Assembly: GCF_030272615.1 (NCBI RefSeq)
Contig: NC_081414.1
Coordinates: 1,489,501 to 1,553,500 of the forward strand
Length of the DNA stretch: 64,000 nucleotides
Direction of reading: 5' to 3'
Source of the DNA: Cryptomeria japonica
Taxonomy: Eukaryota > Streptophyta > Pinopsida > Cupressales > Cupressaceae
Part shown: positions 45,154-55,756 of the stretch, one piece after another
Layout: each line of letters starts with the position of its first letter
How positions within the stretch are numbered: the first letter of the stretch is position 1
The notes under the pieces: generated by a model
What the model saw: the letters and a program-made list of their open reading frames with translations, nothing else
What the model was told of the DNA's origin: nothing
The model's database searches: none
Made by a program: the position numbers and the translations under genes

Positions 45154-46628
45154 TATGAAAAGGCCCTGTTAAAATTGCCAAGGTATGCGTTAGATTATCT
45201 TGTTTTCTTAGAACTTTGTGGCCAGATGGCCTTTGTTAATATCAAATATGTGAATGTGAAAAAGAAGGGGTATTCTTTTCCCCTAGCCTTGTCTAATTAT
45301 TCTTGTTAAAACAATGAGTCTGCCAAGAGTACTGATAAATTGTTGGCCGAGTTTGGTTTTCATTACTTGCCTCTGAGACCCAATTTTGATAGCAAGGGTT
45401 TTGTTAGATACAATCTCTATGGAGAGAAACAATATCTTCATGTGCCACAATTGGAAGATTTTTGGGAAGATTGTTTGGACGAGAGAGAAGTCTGAAGGAG
45501 AAATTTGATGAGGTTGACCATAGATTAGGTTGTAGCCTTGGGGTTGCCTTTGCCAGTCCTAGAAAGCATGACTGATGATGGTTTAGACTTGATTGATGAA
45601 TCATATCAAGATGCCGCTGTTGCCCCACTTCCCCAAATCCAATGGTTAGATGAAGAGGAGAGGACATACACTAAGTTTAGGTCCTTAGATGTGCTAGAAA
45701 GAACAAGGAAGTGGTTGGAAACAAAAATGAGAATCCATGCTGGCTCTTCCTCACAAAAAGGCACATCTAGTGCAGAAAGGAGCTCTTCTCAGGGTTCCTA
45801 GATCATAAAAGCTTCATCTAATATAGGGGCAATTGATGCATGGCTGAGCAAAGTTGTTCAGAATGGCATGGTTTTTATTGAAAATGGTTTATGGGCTTGC
45901 ACCTTGCTCATAGAAAAGCTGAACACCCTCTGTGTTGATTTGAAGAGTGTGAAAAGGGAAAGAGGAAGCTAGGCAACAATTTTTAAAGAGTTAGAAGAAA
46001 TCGCAAAGATGCCTATCACTTTTGATAACCGAGCAAATTATCAGTAATCTTGCGGAAAACAATTCTGCAAACTGGAAGGAAATGTTGGATTGGAAGCTGA
46101 ATGTGCTCGAAGATTTGGAAGGAAAAATTATTAAAGCTATCACCCAACATTCAAAGTAGCTTAAAGATTTGAGGAGTGATTTCTTCACATTAGGGGTAAA
46201 CATTTTCAGAGAGGACGGGGAGGAATTACTGGAAATTAACACTGTGAAGAGGGATTTCTGAAAAAGAATTGATGAAGAGTTTTTAGTGGTGAATGTAGGA
46301 TGTGGCCTTGGAATGGTTAAAGGATGCAATGCTTTTTCTCAATATCGTCAGAGATAGTGCCAAGGATATACTAGGGAAAATAGTGGAAGCAGATCAAGAT
46401 ATCAACAGGCGAAGAGTCAGAGTCGACATTATTGGTACTCCAAATGTGGACACGTTATCCCCAATCATCCTATGATTTAGGGCCAACAAAAAGAAGGTGA
46501 AGAATCAAGCGACACAGGCAGATCAAGTGGCACAAGAAGCTCAAGAGTTGCTAGCAGATGTGGAGAGAGAAGAGGGGTCATCAACAAGAGACAAGGTGGA
46601 AGAAGTTGGCGTTACTCTCTTAGTTTAA
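45154..46628 (+). pseudogene. 3' part of the accessory ORF split by the gypsy element
   Basis: It continues in frame from 33397: 'YEKALLKLPRYALDYLVFLE', then 'KKKGYSFPLALSNYSC' and TAA. Later blocks include 'DEEERTYTKFRSLDVLERTR', a Ser-rich segment, and helical stretches 'MLDWKLNVLEDLEGKIIKAI' and 'NQATQADQVAQEAQELLADV'. The last codons 'EEVGVTLLV' end at TAA 46626-46628. TGA, TAG and TAA stops and at least one frameshift (near 46050) show decay. Coiled-coil C-terminus, no catalytic motif, unknown function. Confidence 0.6.
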
Positions 46629-48222
46629 TTTCCTTTATGCTTTAATAAGTTATGCATCTCAAACTATTGGCTTTGGGGAGCCGTTTATTTTAAATCTTGT
46701 TTTAAAGACTTGGTTTTTAAATCGGCTGTTTTGTTGAGTTTGTTATGGTTTTAAACGATTATGCTAAATTTGGCTATAAATGTTAGAAGCCAACATGTGT
46801 ATAGGATCTTTTGGCAAACTTTGTGTTGTTAGAAGTAGATATTTTGTTTTGTTTTTTTCAGTTACTTGGATATGCTTCAATGAAAACTATTCAAATGGTT
46901 TCCTAAGATCAAAGACTTTGTGCTATGGTGTATGGATGTCATTCTTCTTATGTTGAATGCATAGCTATTTTGGTATTTTTGCTGTTGTGTATCTAAGTGA
47001 TTGAAATCTATTCGTTAGCCCATTGTTGTGAAATATCTAGCTTTGTATAGATGTTGATAGCAGTGGTTGTTTTAATTATGAAGATGTTAGATTTGCTCTT
47101 CTAATCCCCATCATCCTTTGAGATGAGAGTGAGAATTGATTGGAAGATTTAGTTTTCTTTATTATTATTTTGAAATTTTGAAGCATTAGTGATCCTTTAA
47201 AACTTTCTGGTTAAAAGTTACACCTTTCAACTGCTTTCTGGTTAAAATGACACTTGGATTTAATTCATTGTCTATCAATAGAAGATAGCTGCACCTTGTA
47301 AAATAAGCAAAGAGTAGATACACAAGGTTATCATACCTATCTCAACCGTCTGTTCAAATTGTTACTTGTGTGGGCGTTAAAATATAGAGTTAGGTAGTAA
47401 AATTTGTCAACGAACAATATTGATGGTGGTAGGACAAAGAACGTTTGGAAAGAGTTAGTGGTGAGTGCACTGAAATGTAGGAAGTGCAGCAAGAGCAACA
47501 CTAGATACAACCTCTATGTTGGGCATATTCAATGGTTTAGAGAAGGGACAAGTATCAGGAAGATCTAAAATGAGGAGAGGTTCCATTGAAGGAGCTCGTA
47601 ATGCTTGCACCCTTTTGAGGTGAGGTTCATTAGGATTCTAATGTAGAATGAAAGGTGCTATAGGAGCAATATTAAGCGGTGGATATGGAGAAGGAGGTGA
47701 CATGACAAGATCTGGAGGTGGTCGTGTTAGAGGAGGATGCGTAGTGGTGGGCATGTCCATAGTAACTTGTTATTCGGGCAATGCACATCGACAATGCTTG
47801 CGTTCATGTGCAAGCTGGTTCTATCGATGATGGGGTCCAAGCACAGTTGTATAAGGGGGAGCATGATCACTCTATTCTGCTTGTAGGGCTATCTTCACTT
47901 CTGAAATTGAAGGAAGAACAATCTCCATAGGCAAAGGTTGAGGAACTTGGTGTTCATGTAATTTAACCTTCATCATGGGTGCCTTTCCTCTTTCTGTCAC
48001 AGGGGTAGTTGGAGGTATTGGAGGTACCACTAGAAGAAAAGGTTTAGGTGCATGAGAGAATTTTTGTTTAGTGGATTGCTTTCCTTTTCCTACTGAAGGG
48101 GTAGGTCTAGGAACAACAAGGGCCTTTGGAGGCTAGAAAACCTGTGGAGAAGATCTCAATAGCATGGGTGCCTTTCCTTTGTCTATTGTGTTGACATGAG
48201 GAACAAACGACACCACTGAAGG
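46629..48222. other. Non-coding interval
   Basis: The first kilobase is AT-rich and may be the 3' region of the element carrying the upstream ORF. The part after about 47440 is probably the low-complexity pol linker of the protease remnant on the minus strand; it has many stops. The small plus ORF at 47648-47830 is not convincing. Confidence 0.4.
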
Positions 48223-49024
48223 TCAGTAGACCTTAGGGGGAATGAGAGGTCTAAGCATTCTTATCCTTAGCCACCAAGGGGGTAGGTATGGGGATAGAGG
48301 GATGCTGTTGGTATTAGTTAGGCAAAGGGGAACTGACCACAAGGGAAGAAGATGAAGGAGCTGAGGAAGACCTTGAACGACTTGCATTGAATTTAGAATG
48401 GATTTAAATAGTAAATCTTTGCAAGGGTCTAAGAAGCGTGAGCCCAAAGTAGTCTAAAGAGAAGCCCTCATGAGAGACGAGTAGTTTATATACAGTGTGT
48501 TAGATGGTGTGCAACATGCCTTCGTGGGGAAACTTTAAACACTGACGAACCATTAAAGCAATTGCGTTCATGGAAGTTAGCCATGGAATGCCTAAATTTG
48601 CTTTAAACAAGTTAGATTCAGAAATGACAAAAAATATGGTTTCTACACACTTGGGTCTAACCTGGATTGTCAAAATGGTGGGACCCATAGTTGGAAGAGG
48701 TAGACCATCATGTGTATGAATGGTTATCTACGAGTCATAGTACTTATCTTTATGAAAACCATTGATAAAGATGATTTCGTCTGTTATGACATTAACCCTA
48801 CTAGTGGGGTAAATGAGGACACTATTAATGTTTTTCTTGTTGAAACAAGTAGGTATATAGAGAGGGCCATTCTCTATACCAATGGTTAGATCATTAGGAG
48901 AGAGCAATATCATAGGTGTGGTAATGTTGTGCACCTGAGATGATTGAGGGCGAGCATCCACCATGTTTATCATATCATTGAATGGAATAGGAGATTTATA
49001 GTCAGAAGTAGAATTATCAACCAA
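48223..49024 (-). pseudogene. Gypsy retropepsin-like protease remnant (minus strand)
   Basis: Minus-strand frames 49024-48728 and 48688-48500 carry 'NINSVLIYPTSRVNVITDE' (corrupted catalytic D-T-G-S region) and 'ANLGIPWLTSMNAIA' (the L-G-I-P-W that closes the domain). They are parts of one domain separated by a TAG and a short gap. The frame at 48447-48223 looks like the Ser-rich linker beyond it. The catalytic Asp of the D-[ST]-G motif is not readable (Y-P-T-S). Gag and RT are not found nearby. Confidence 0.55.
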
Positions 49025-51405
49025 ATTAAATTAGTTGAATGCAATGGTAAAGGTTTTGTGTAAATTTGTAAGTATTGGTTTGGCTTTGCTATCAACTTAT
49101 TCAAATTGTCTTTTTAGTCATGTATCTGTATTGCAAATATGGATAGTTTATAGCAGATTGATGGATTCAAGTTTTAACAGGCTTTTATGAAAGATATTGT
49201 ATAATTTAATGATAGAGAACAAACAGCTCTTGCATCACTCAAATATAACTCAGTCCCATGTGTATTGCGGCAGTTACAATGATTAAACATTCAAACACAG
49301 ATTTCAGAAATTTTCAAGTATTGCTGACACTCTATAGAATTCTGTTCAGCTGCTGAAGAATTTACAATATTTGAGAGTATTGATCAGCTATTATGCTTCA
49401 TAAATGTGAATCAGTAATGTCAGTGCTGTGCTCAGAATTGCAGGGCCCAAGCGGCTTGATAACCGCAGAACCTAAATCTCTTTCATACTCCAAATAATGC
49501 TATGGTAGCACTCAGAAATACATATTAGCATAAGATAGTTGCTTCTTCATACATAATGCAGCAATAACCATGAACCGTGTTACACTTGAACAATACAACA
49601 CCCTCCAGCGTTCTGGAATGAGAGTGTACAGTACAACAGCAGTCCCTTGGCAGGAAGTCCACAAATATCAGTCTGCAATTAACTGTTGTAGCTCTCAGAA
49701 TTGCATAGGAATAACCTTGATATTTCCTTTGTTTGATGCCTCCAATAAGAGTAGTATAAACTGAGTCCTTTCACCAAGCTGTAGTACCAAAATTGGATAT
49801 CCATCCTAGTCCTTCAATGAACTGCAGATTCGAATATATTTCCTGCAAATAACTTCCCCCACATAGGCCAAATGGAACAGAGGGAAACTTCTTTACTGCT
49901 GTGAAGCTTCACTTTCTTATCTATTCCTCAGAACAAACTCTCCATGTAAAACATATACTAGATAAAGTGGCCAACAATTCATAGTGCATCTGAGGTATAA
50001 TGTACATATATGTCAAACTGAGCACAGAGCAGCAATCTGAGATTATCAAGACTCATGTCTGGGCTTTAGGCTTGAAACATTATCAGCTACAGCAACCAAG
50101 GTGTCCCTCTTAGGGCCGTGTTGGTACCAGAAGGGTCACGACCCAAGGACAGGAGCTCACGCAACCAAGAAATGACAGGACAAGAATCTCTGTGCTCCCA
50201 CGAGACCCTGCTATTTCTTCTTGCCAAGACTTGACCCCACAGTAATGTCCACTCGTGCCAAGGAAATATTCATGCCAGAGATCATGTCATGGGCCGAAAT
50301 TCTCCCTGTGACATGGGCCATGACCAGTTCATACCAATAATTCACGCCCAGCAGGTGTTAAGTCCACGGAGGGCAAAGGAGAGGTGAATTGGCTCCACCA
50401 AAAGTTTCCGATGCAGCTCCAACCTTTCCTTTTGTGACCAGCAATATTTCCCACGACCTCCAAATTCCTGCTATTAAGCTTCAGCAAATGGCAGAAGAGC
50501 CCATATGGCAAGAGATCCTCCAATCGTTCCAACCTTTTGCTTAGCAATAAATATTTATTTAGCACAATACTCATTAGACTATAGACAGCTTCAAAAATCA
50601 ACTTTAGAGTCATCACACCAATAGGAAATAGAATGAAATAATATTTTATCACCGATGGCCTTCAATTCCACGATTTAATTAAACCTCCAGCTCCAAAATA
50701 AATCATCCAATCTTAACATCAAAACAATTATCTTATTTCATGCCAAGACAAGATATAACCACAGCAATAAAAGAATTAATGAAGTGGCTAAGTAAATACC
50801 AAACACCACGCCCATGTAATTCACATTAATCTATTATTTAATCTTCAGCTCTGGAAATAATTATAAATCATTTCAAATATCCATTTCTTTATTTCCGAAT
50901 CAAACCCCAAACTTCTGCAAATTTGTCCCCACTGGAGACTTTCAAATTTGAAATACTCTGTAACTGCAGAGTGAGATGCTTGGATGATATCTCAAACCTG
51001 AATTGGGTATTTGTCCAATTCCAAAGAAATCCTAAGGTTTTTTGTCCTTAGGTTTCTGAACAGAAAGCCAGATGCTCTCAAGCTCACCAAGAGAAATACG
51101 TAACCAAGCCTATTACAAAAGAGGCTTAAATCCTTCTTTTATAGCCACTGGAGTCAATCTTTGACCTTCTGTTTCCTTGTCTCTTGAATTACCTCTTTTA
51201 ATTTTAAATTTGATTTGAGGAATACAAATTAATAAGGTTACTTTATTCAAATTGGCCCACTTCACTTTTTAATTAATTAATATTACTCATATTATTTGCA
51301 TTCCTGGAGTAATACTAATTATTAATTCCCTTTATTTTATTTAGCTTTGGGAATTAAAAGACTAATGGCCCATTATAGACGACTTGGGATGAAGGGGACA
51401 TTACA
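49025..51405 (-). repeat. LTR-like DNA of the TGTAATGTCCCC family, left edge unknown
   Basis: On the minus strand the sequence from 51405 begins TGTAATGTCCCCTTCATCCC, the same start as the insertion at 35495. Leftward is AT-rich DNA typical of that family, then non-coding DNA to the protease remnant. I could not find a matching target duplication, so only the right edge is supported. Confidence 0.35.
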
Positions 51406-52143
51406 ATTTGATATTGTAGCATCAGAATTGTATATCCTTGACAATTTCATGCTAGGTTTAGCACTTGTCTCCACTGTTGTGATTGAATTTGTCTGATTGT
51501 GCTTGCATTGGGGCCAAAATTGCAATGTGGATCACCTGAGCTTGTGCCTCGACCTTTGTGTAGCCTAATTTGGCTTGATTGAAGGGTTATAGACATATCA
51601 AAACAAAAAATCTGAAGATCAACATCAAGCATATTCAAACAACATTCTTGTGTGGACATCATGTTGCTTTAAAGACTTGCAAAATCTACATCACCTTCAT
51701 CATAAGATCCAAGCTAGGGTTTTGTGTATGAGGTAATCATTGTCATTTTGTTTCAGTTATTTGGCTTTGCGCCCATGTAGGCATGCACTCTTTATCAATC
51801 ATTATTGCTGTTGTGGAGTTGGCAACACGATGGGGGGATGAGGTTTCAAGAGGACATTCTTTTTTTGTCAATTTTGGGGACGGCAAGGGGACGGCTATAT
51901 AAAATATAGGAAAAATTCAAAATATATAGGGAAATTTTAAATGTTGATATGAAAACATGGATATAGCATGCATATGAAAACATTATAGAACCTTAAGTTT
52001 TAACATACAACATTTGTGTTCAAAATTCATTGTCGATACACAATAATACAATATGCATTCATTATTCATAAATTAGAATTCATTCTCAATATGCATGTGA
52101 TATTAAAAAACTAATATACAAAATGCCCAAAGGCTACACTGCT
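51406..52143. other. Intergenic DNA
   Basis: No gene. A (G)n-rich stretch with GGGGACGG begins near 51880 and recurs at 52970-53220. Confidence 0.4.
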
Positions 52144-52476
52144 GCCATATAGTTTCATTTTCAAAATATGAAAAAACAAAGTATAAACATAAGATTTTGA
52201 AATCATGGCAAATGCAAGGATTTCAGCAAAATCAGTCTCCAAAATCATGGCCTTGCCATATAGTTTCATTTTCAAAATATGAAAAAACAAAGTATAAACA
52301 TAAGATTTTGAAATCATGGCAAATGCAAGGATTTCAGCAAAATCAGTCTCCAAAATCATGGCCTTGCCATATAGTTTCATTTTCAAAATATGAAAAAACA
52401 AAGTATAAACATAAGATTTTGAAATCATGGCAAATGCAAGGATTTCAGCAAAATCAGTCTCCAAAATCATGGCCTT
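52144..52476. repeat. Perfect 111-bp tandem triplication
   Basis: Three units starting GCCATATAGTTTCATTTTC at 52144, 52255 and 52366 appear identical over 111 bases. Because 111 is divisible by three, long ORFs appear on both strands, but these are artefacts of the repeat. Identity of all three copies implies a recent expansion. Confidence 0.9.
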
Positions 52477-53569
52477 GCAAGGCTGCCATGAAGTTTCCAC
52501 TTTAACATTTAGGATGTAAGTGTTGTAAAGGAGTGCAGAATATTAGTATTCGTAGAGATTATAGGTTGAAGTACTTCAACTTTAAATCTGAATAAACACC
52601 TTTGACTGTAAGCGTTTCCTGTATCAACAATATTTATTGCTGAAGAAGCAATATAGCAAAATTACCTGATCAAAATTACCTCCCAAAAATTTATTAAATG
52701 TCTGATTTGTAAATATATTATATAATGCAACATGCCTTCCAAAATCTGGGCAACCAATAGATTGGAATATGTAATAACTTATTTATTGAAACAAACTGAA
52801 CAAAAATGGCAACCATCAATATTTCACTATCAAAAATACAGTAAAATCTCCCATCCCGGAAATGTACTATTGTTGAGGTGTGGGGACCACAAAAAATAAA
52901 AAAAGACAAAAAGAGAAAAAAGTATTTTTTTTAAGCATTTGAGTCTTTTTTTATTTTTAAATGTGTTGGGAAAAGGGGGACGGTTGGCCATCCTTGGGAC
53001 GGTTAGGGGACATCAAGGGTGTCACCAATCGTCTAGGGGACGGGGGGACGACCCCTTTGAGAATCACTACCGTCCCCAAGTTTCCGGGACGTTTCCCACA
53101 GATTTTGCAATTGTGGGGATGGGGTGGTGGGTGAGGTGGTGGGGGGGTGGTGGTGAAACGTCATGGGGACGGGGGATTTTAGCCTAGGGACGCATCCCTG
53201 GGTAACGTTGGGTTGGACGTGGGCAAGCCCCTATACAACACAACCATTTTTCTCCTCTTTTCGTGTGTGCAGGTTCAAATCTGAGGATTAACCAAGATCA
53301 GAAGATATAGATAGCTTGTATAAACTAATAAGACAGTGTTCGTCATTTGAAGTTCGAGGCAAAACCACAGGACTTGGATGCCCAATGCACCTATCTTGCC
53401 ATTTTTGACTAAGATTTGCATGGTGGCAGCCCAGAAATCTCTTGAGATCAATCCTATCACTGCCTTCTACATCAGAATACTTATCACTGCCTTGTGCATT
53501 AGAGTACTTCGGGACTCAGGCGCCGAGCACCCTTGCCCTGCCTAGTTTGCCTCTACTTTCTGTCACAGG
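52477..53569. other. Intergenic DNA with a GGGGACG-rich block
   Basis: 52950-53220 is strongly G-rich with repeated GGGGACG and its complement CGTCCCC. A related shorter block lies at 51880-51900. The pair may be the ends of a transposon of about 1.3 kb carrying the 111-bp repeat, but I could not define terminal inverted repeats or a target duplication. The last 8 bases are the duplication of the next element. Confidence 0.4.
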
Positions 53570-54436
53570 CTAAGTCACCGCATTCGAATTTGAATTCAAG
53601 TTCGGCAATCATAAAATTCGGATGAAGTTCGGCAAGGGCAAAAAATTTGGAAAAAAATTCATCATTAAATTCGCCTATATAAGTTTTTTTTTTTTAAATA
53701 TATAAAAAATAAATTCCTTAAATTATCAATAACTGAAATTTTTAAATAGATTCGAAATACTATATTAAAATAAAGTAAATTTGAAATGAAATCATCAAAT
53801 TTATTATGTATTAAAATTACATAATATTATATTAAATTTAAAATTAATATAAATATTTTAATGTTAATTAAAGTATTAAAAATAAATCTATATTATAAAT
53901 TTATAATACATTATAATATATTTTAAAAACTCCTCTTCATATTTCATAATTTATAAAACATTATCTTTATATATTACTAAATTAAAAATACATTATTTAA
54001 TTATTATAATTTTAATACATTCTTTATACATTAAATGGTCAAAGTGGCTGAATGGGGGGCTCACCACGACTATTGTATATCGGGCCTTTAATCATTATTA
54101 CTATACATTATCATTATATTTAATATGTATAGTAAATTCCGATAAACTCCTCTTCGAAAGTCTTTTTCCGCAGCGGATTGATGGCATGAGAGCAATATTA
54201 ATCAAATCGATGGTTCCAACGTAGCTGAAGGAGAATACACTTGTTCATTCTGCCTGAGATTCGTGCCTATTCCTCCTGAATGTGAATGTGTATCTGACGG
54301 CAGAATTTATTTCAGTTTTAAAAGCCCTAGTTTTGGTACGAATTATGGGTCGAATTTGAACGAATTTTTAATGTTTTATTGAAATTCGCCAAATTTCTAA
54401 TTTCATGTATGAAATTCGGCGAATGCGGTGACTTAG
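53570..54436. mobile_element. Non-autonomous TIR DNA transposon with 8-bp TSD (hAT-like)
   Basis: An 867-bp unit with perfect 17-bp terminal inverted repeats, CTAAGTCACCGCATTCG at the left and its reverse complement at the right. GTCACAGG is duplicated at 53562-53569 and 54437-54444. The interior is AT-rich, non-coding, with several subterminal AATTCGG-type motifs. An 8-bp duplication points to hAT. The terminus does not start with the CAGGG usual for that superfamily, so the class is not certain. Confidence 0.75.
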
Positions 54437-54444
54437 GTCACAGG

Positions 54445-55419
54445 TGCCCCTCTGTGTCTCTTTTCCAGATCTGTACTTCTGTTCTACATTTTTGTCTTCT
54501 ATTTCATGTTTTTTGTTAGTTTATAATATCAGATAAAATTTAAAACAATCTCCCTCAAAACAATTTTGATTTTTATTAAAGAAAATTACAGTTTAATTCT
54601 ATAATATAGTTTTATTCAACAGAATTCAAAGTTAAATATCTTAACAATTGTATTAGTCTCACAATTTTTAATATCCTAATAAAGTACTCACTTTTAGGAT
54701 TAGTTCATATTTGCCTTCTTTACACTAGTTTATTACATATCAATCCCTAATCTCAAGCCCCCATAAAACAGATTCCCCCATAAAATAGATTAGGTGTGTA
54801 TCCAGGCCTATTTGACTCTCCATTGTGGATTGAAGTCAAACCCATTCACAGCTATTCTAGTGAAATGATAGTGAAAAGTAGATTGATTCTAGGTTGATGC
54901 ACATGTTAGCCTAGGATCCCATTGTACACTTTTTCAGATATTACCATTTTATGAATAGTGTCAATGATGGGCATTGCTTATGTAAGAATGTTGTTGGCTA
55001 GAAAAGTTTGAAAATGATGTAAATTTTATCTAATGATTCAATTTGTGAGAGGAATTTTTAAAGCAGGCTCCTGATCAAATCTGTCATTCACAGGAGATGT
55101 GTGAGATTGGGAAGTAGGATCAATGGTAATAGGAGGAGGGGATAGGGGTGTTCTTGTAGTAAATTGTTCTTTTGAGAAATCTGAAGCAGTTCGGATAGGT
55201 GTTGTGAAGGGTCTAGAATGTGATATTATATGTTTGGAGGCTTCTTCTAACTACTTCACCTGAATGAAGAGATTGGGTCATAAAGCTCATAAGATAATTT
55301 ACAACACACAATCTATATGTTGTTCAGATAATGGGAGAAAAAGACTCTTTTGGACGTTTTCAAGTTTTTGTTTAAAATGGAAAGGTTTATGTTGAAGAAT
55401 ATTGGGTTCACCAAAATGC
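54445..55419. other. Intergenic DNA
   Basis: No gene, tRNA or terminal repeat seen. The last five bases (AATGC, 55415-55419) are the left target duplication of the following element. Confidence 0.5.
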
Positions 55420-55430
55420 TGTTGAGACAT

Positions 55431-55501
55431 GGACCAGCTAGGACTCAAACCTAGGACCTTCCATACGCTGCTGGAGTGCTCTATCACTGAGCTACTGGCC
55501 C
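55431..55501 (-). other. tRNA-like sequence in the 3' LTR of the TRIM
   Basis: On the minus strand it can fold with a 7-bp acceptor stem (GGGCCAG/CTGGTCC, one G-U), a 4-bp D stem (GCTC/GAGC) and a 5-bp T stem (CTAGG/CCTAG) with loop TTTGAGT. The A box is TAGCTCAGTGATAGAGC and the B box GGTTTGAGTCC. The anticodon arm is irregular (TCCA/TGGA with an 8-base loop), so it is not a normal tRNA gene. Confidence 0.8.
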
Positions 55502-55554
55502 CTCTTGGACCAGTCCATCGTCAGTCCGGGTGTGGCTTATTTCCAACACCAACA

Positions 55555-55563
55555 CCCCCTCTC
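55555..55563 (-). other. Polypurine tract of the TRIM
   Basis: The minus strand reads TTGAGAGGGGG immediately before the 3' LTR. Confidence 0.8.
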
Positions 55564-55600
55564 AAGCCACAGCTCTCGTGTGCTTGGGGCTTCTAGCGTG

Positions 55601-55618
55601 GACCTGGCTCTGATACCA
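55601..55618 (-). promoter_or_regulatory. Primer-binding site of the TRIM, initiator tRNA-Met
   Basis: The minus strand TGGTATCAGAGCCAGGT continues the complement of plant initiator tRNA-Met beyond the usual 12 bases and abuts the 5' LTR end. Confidence 0.85.
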
Positions 55619-55629
55619 TGTTGAGACAT

Positions 55630-55700
55630 GGACCAGCTAGGACTCGAACTTAGGACCTTCCATACGCTGTTGGAGTGCTCTACCACTGAGCTACTGGCTC
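55630..55700 (-). other. tRNA-like sequence in the 5' LTR of the TRIM
   Basis: As at 55431-55501, but with the better Pol III boxes: A box TAGCTCAGTGGTAGAGC (consensus) and B box AGTTCGAGTCC. The T stem has one mismatch. No T4 terminator lies within the LTR, so any Pol III transcript would read into the PBS and beyond. Confidence 0.8.
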
Positions 55701-55756
55701 CTCTTGGACCAGTCCATCGTCGGTCCGGGTGTGGCTTATTTCCAACACCAACAAAT

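Larger units (their letters stand above)
55420..55753 (-). mobile_element. Complete miniature LTR retrotransposon (TRIM/SMART type) with tRNA-like LTRs
   Basis: Two 135-bp direct repeats (55420-55554 and 55619-55753) enclose 64 bases. Perfect AATGC duplications flank the unit (55415-55419 and 55754-55758). In the sense (minus) direction the LTR starts TGTTGG and ends TCAACA. The PBS TGGTATCAGAGCCAGGTC follows at once. GAGAGGGGG is the polypurine tract just before the second LTR. All parts of an LTR retrotransposon except coding DNA are therefore present in 334 bases. The LTRs differ at 6 sites, all transitions. A 71-base tRNA-like sequence fills positions 54-124 of each LTR. It depends on other elements for enzymes. 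Confidence 0.9.

Noticed and set aside
49025-51405. A full solo LTR with target duplication ATTTG
   Set aside because: ATTTG at 49064 is not followed by a TG terminus, so the left edge is unsupported.
52111-52505. Overlapping ORFs of 129 and 102 codons
   Set aside because: Both arise from a 111-bp repeat whose length is a multiple of three.
54041-54090. A tRNA-Leu/Ser-like start (GTGGCTGAATGG)
   Set aside because: No B box or stems follow at a suitable distance.
55431-55501. An ordinary tRNA gene
   Set aside because: The anticodon arm is irregular, there is no T-run terminator, and the sequence is an integral part of two flanking LTRs with PBS, polypurine tract and target duplication.
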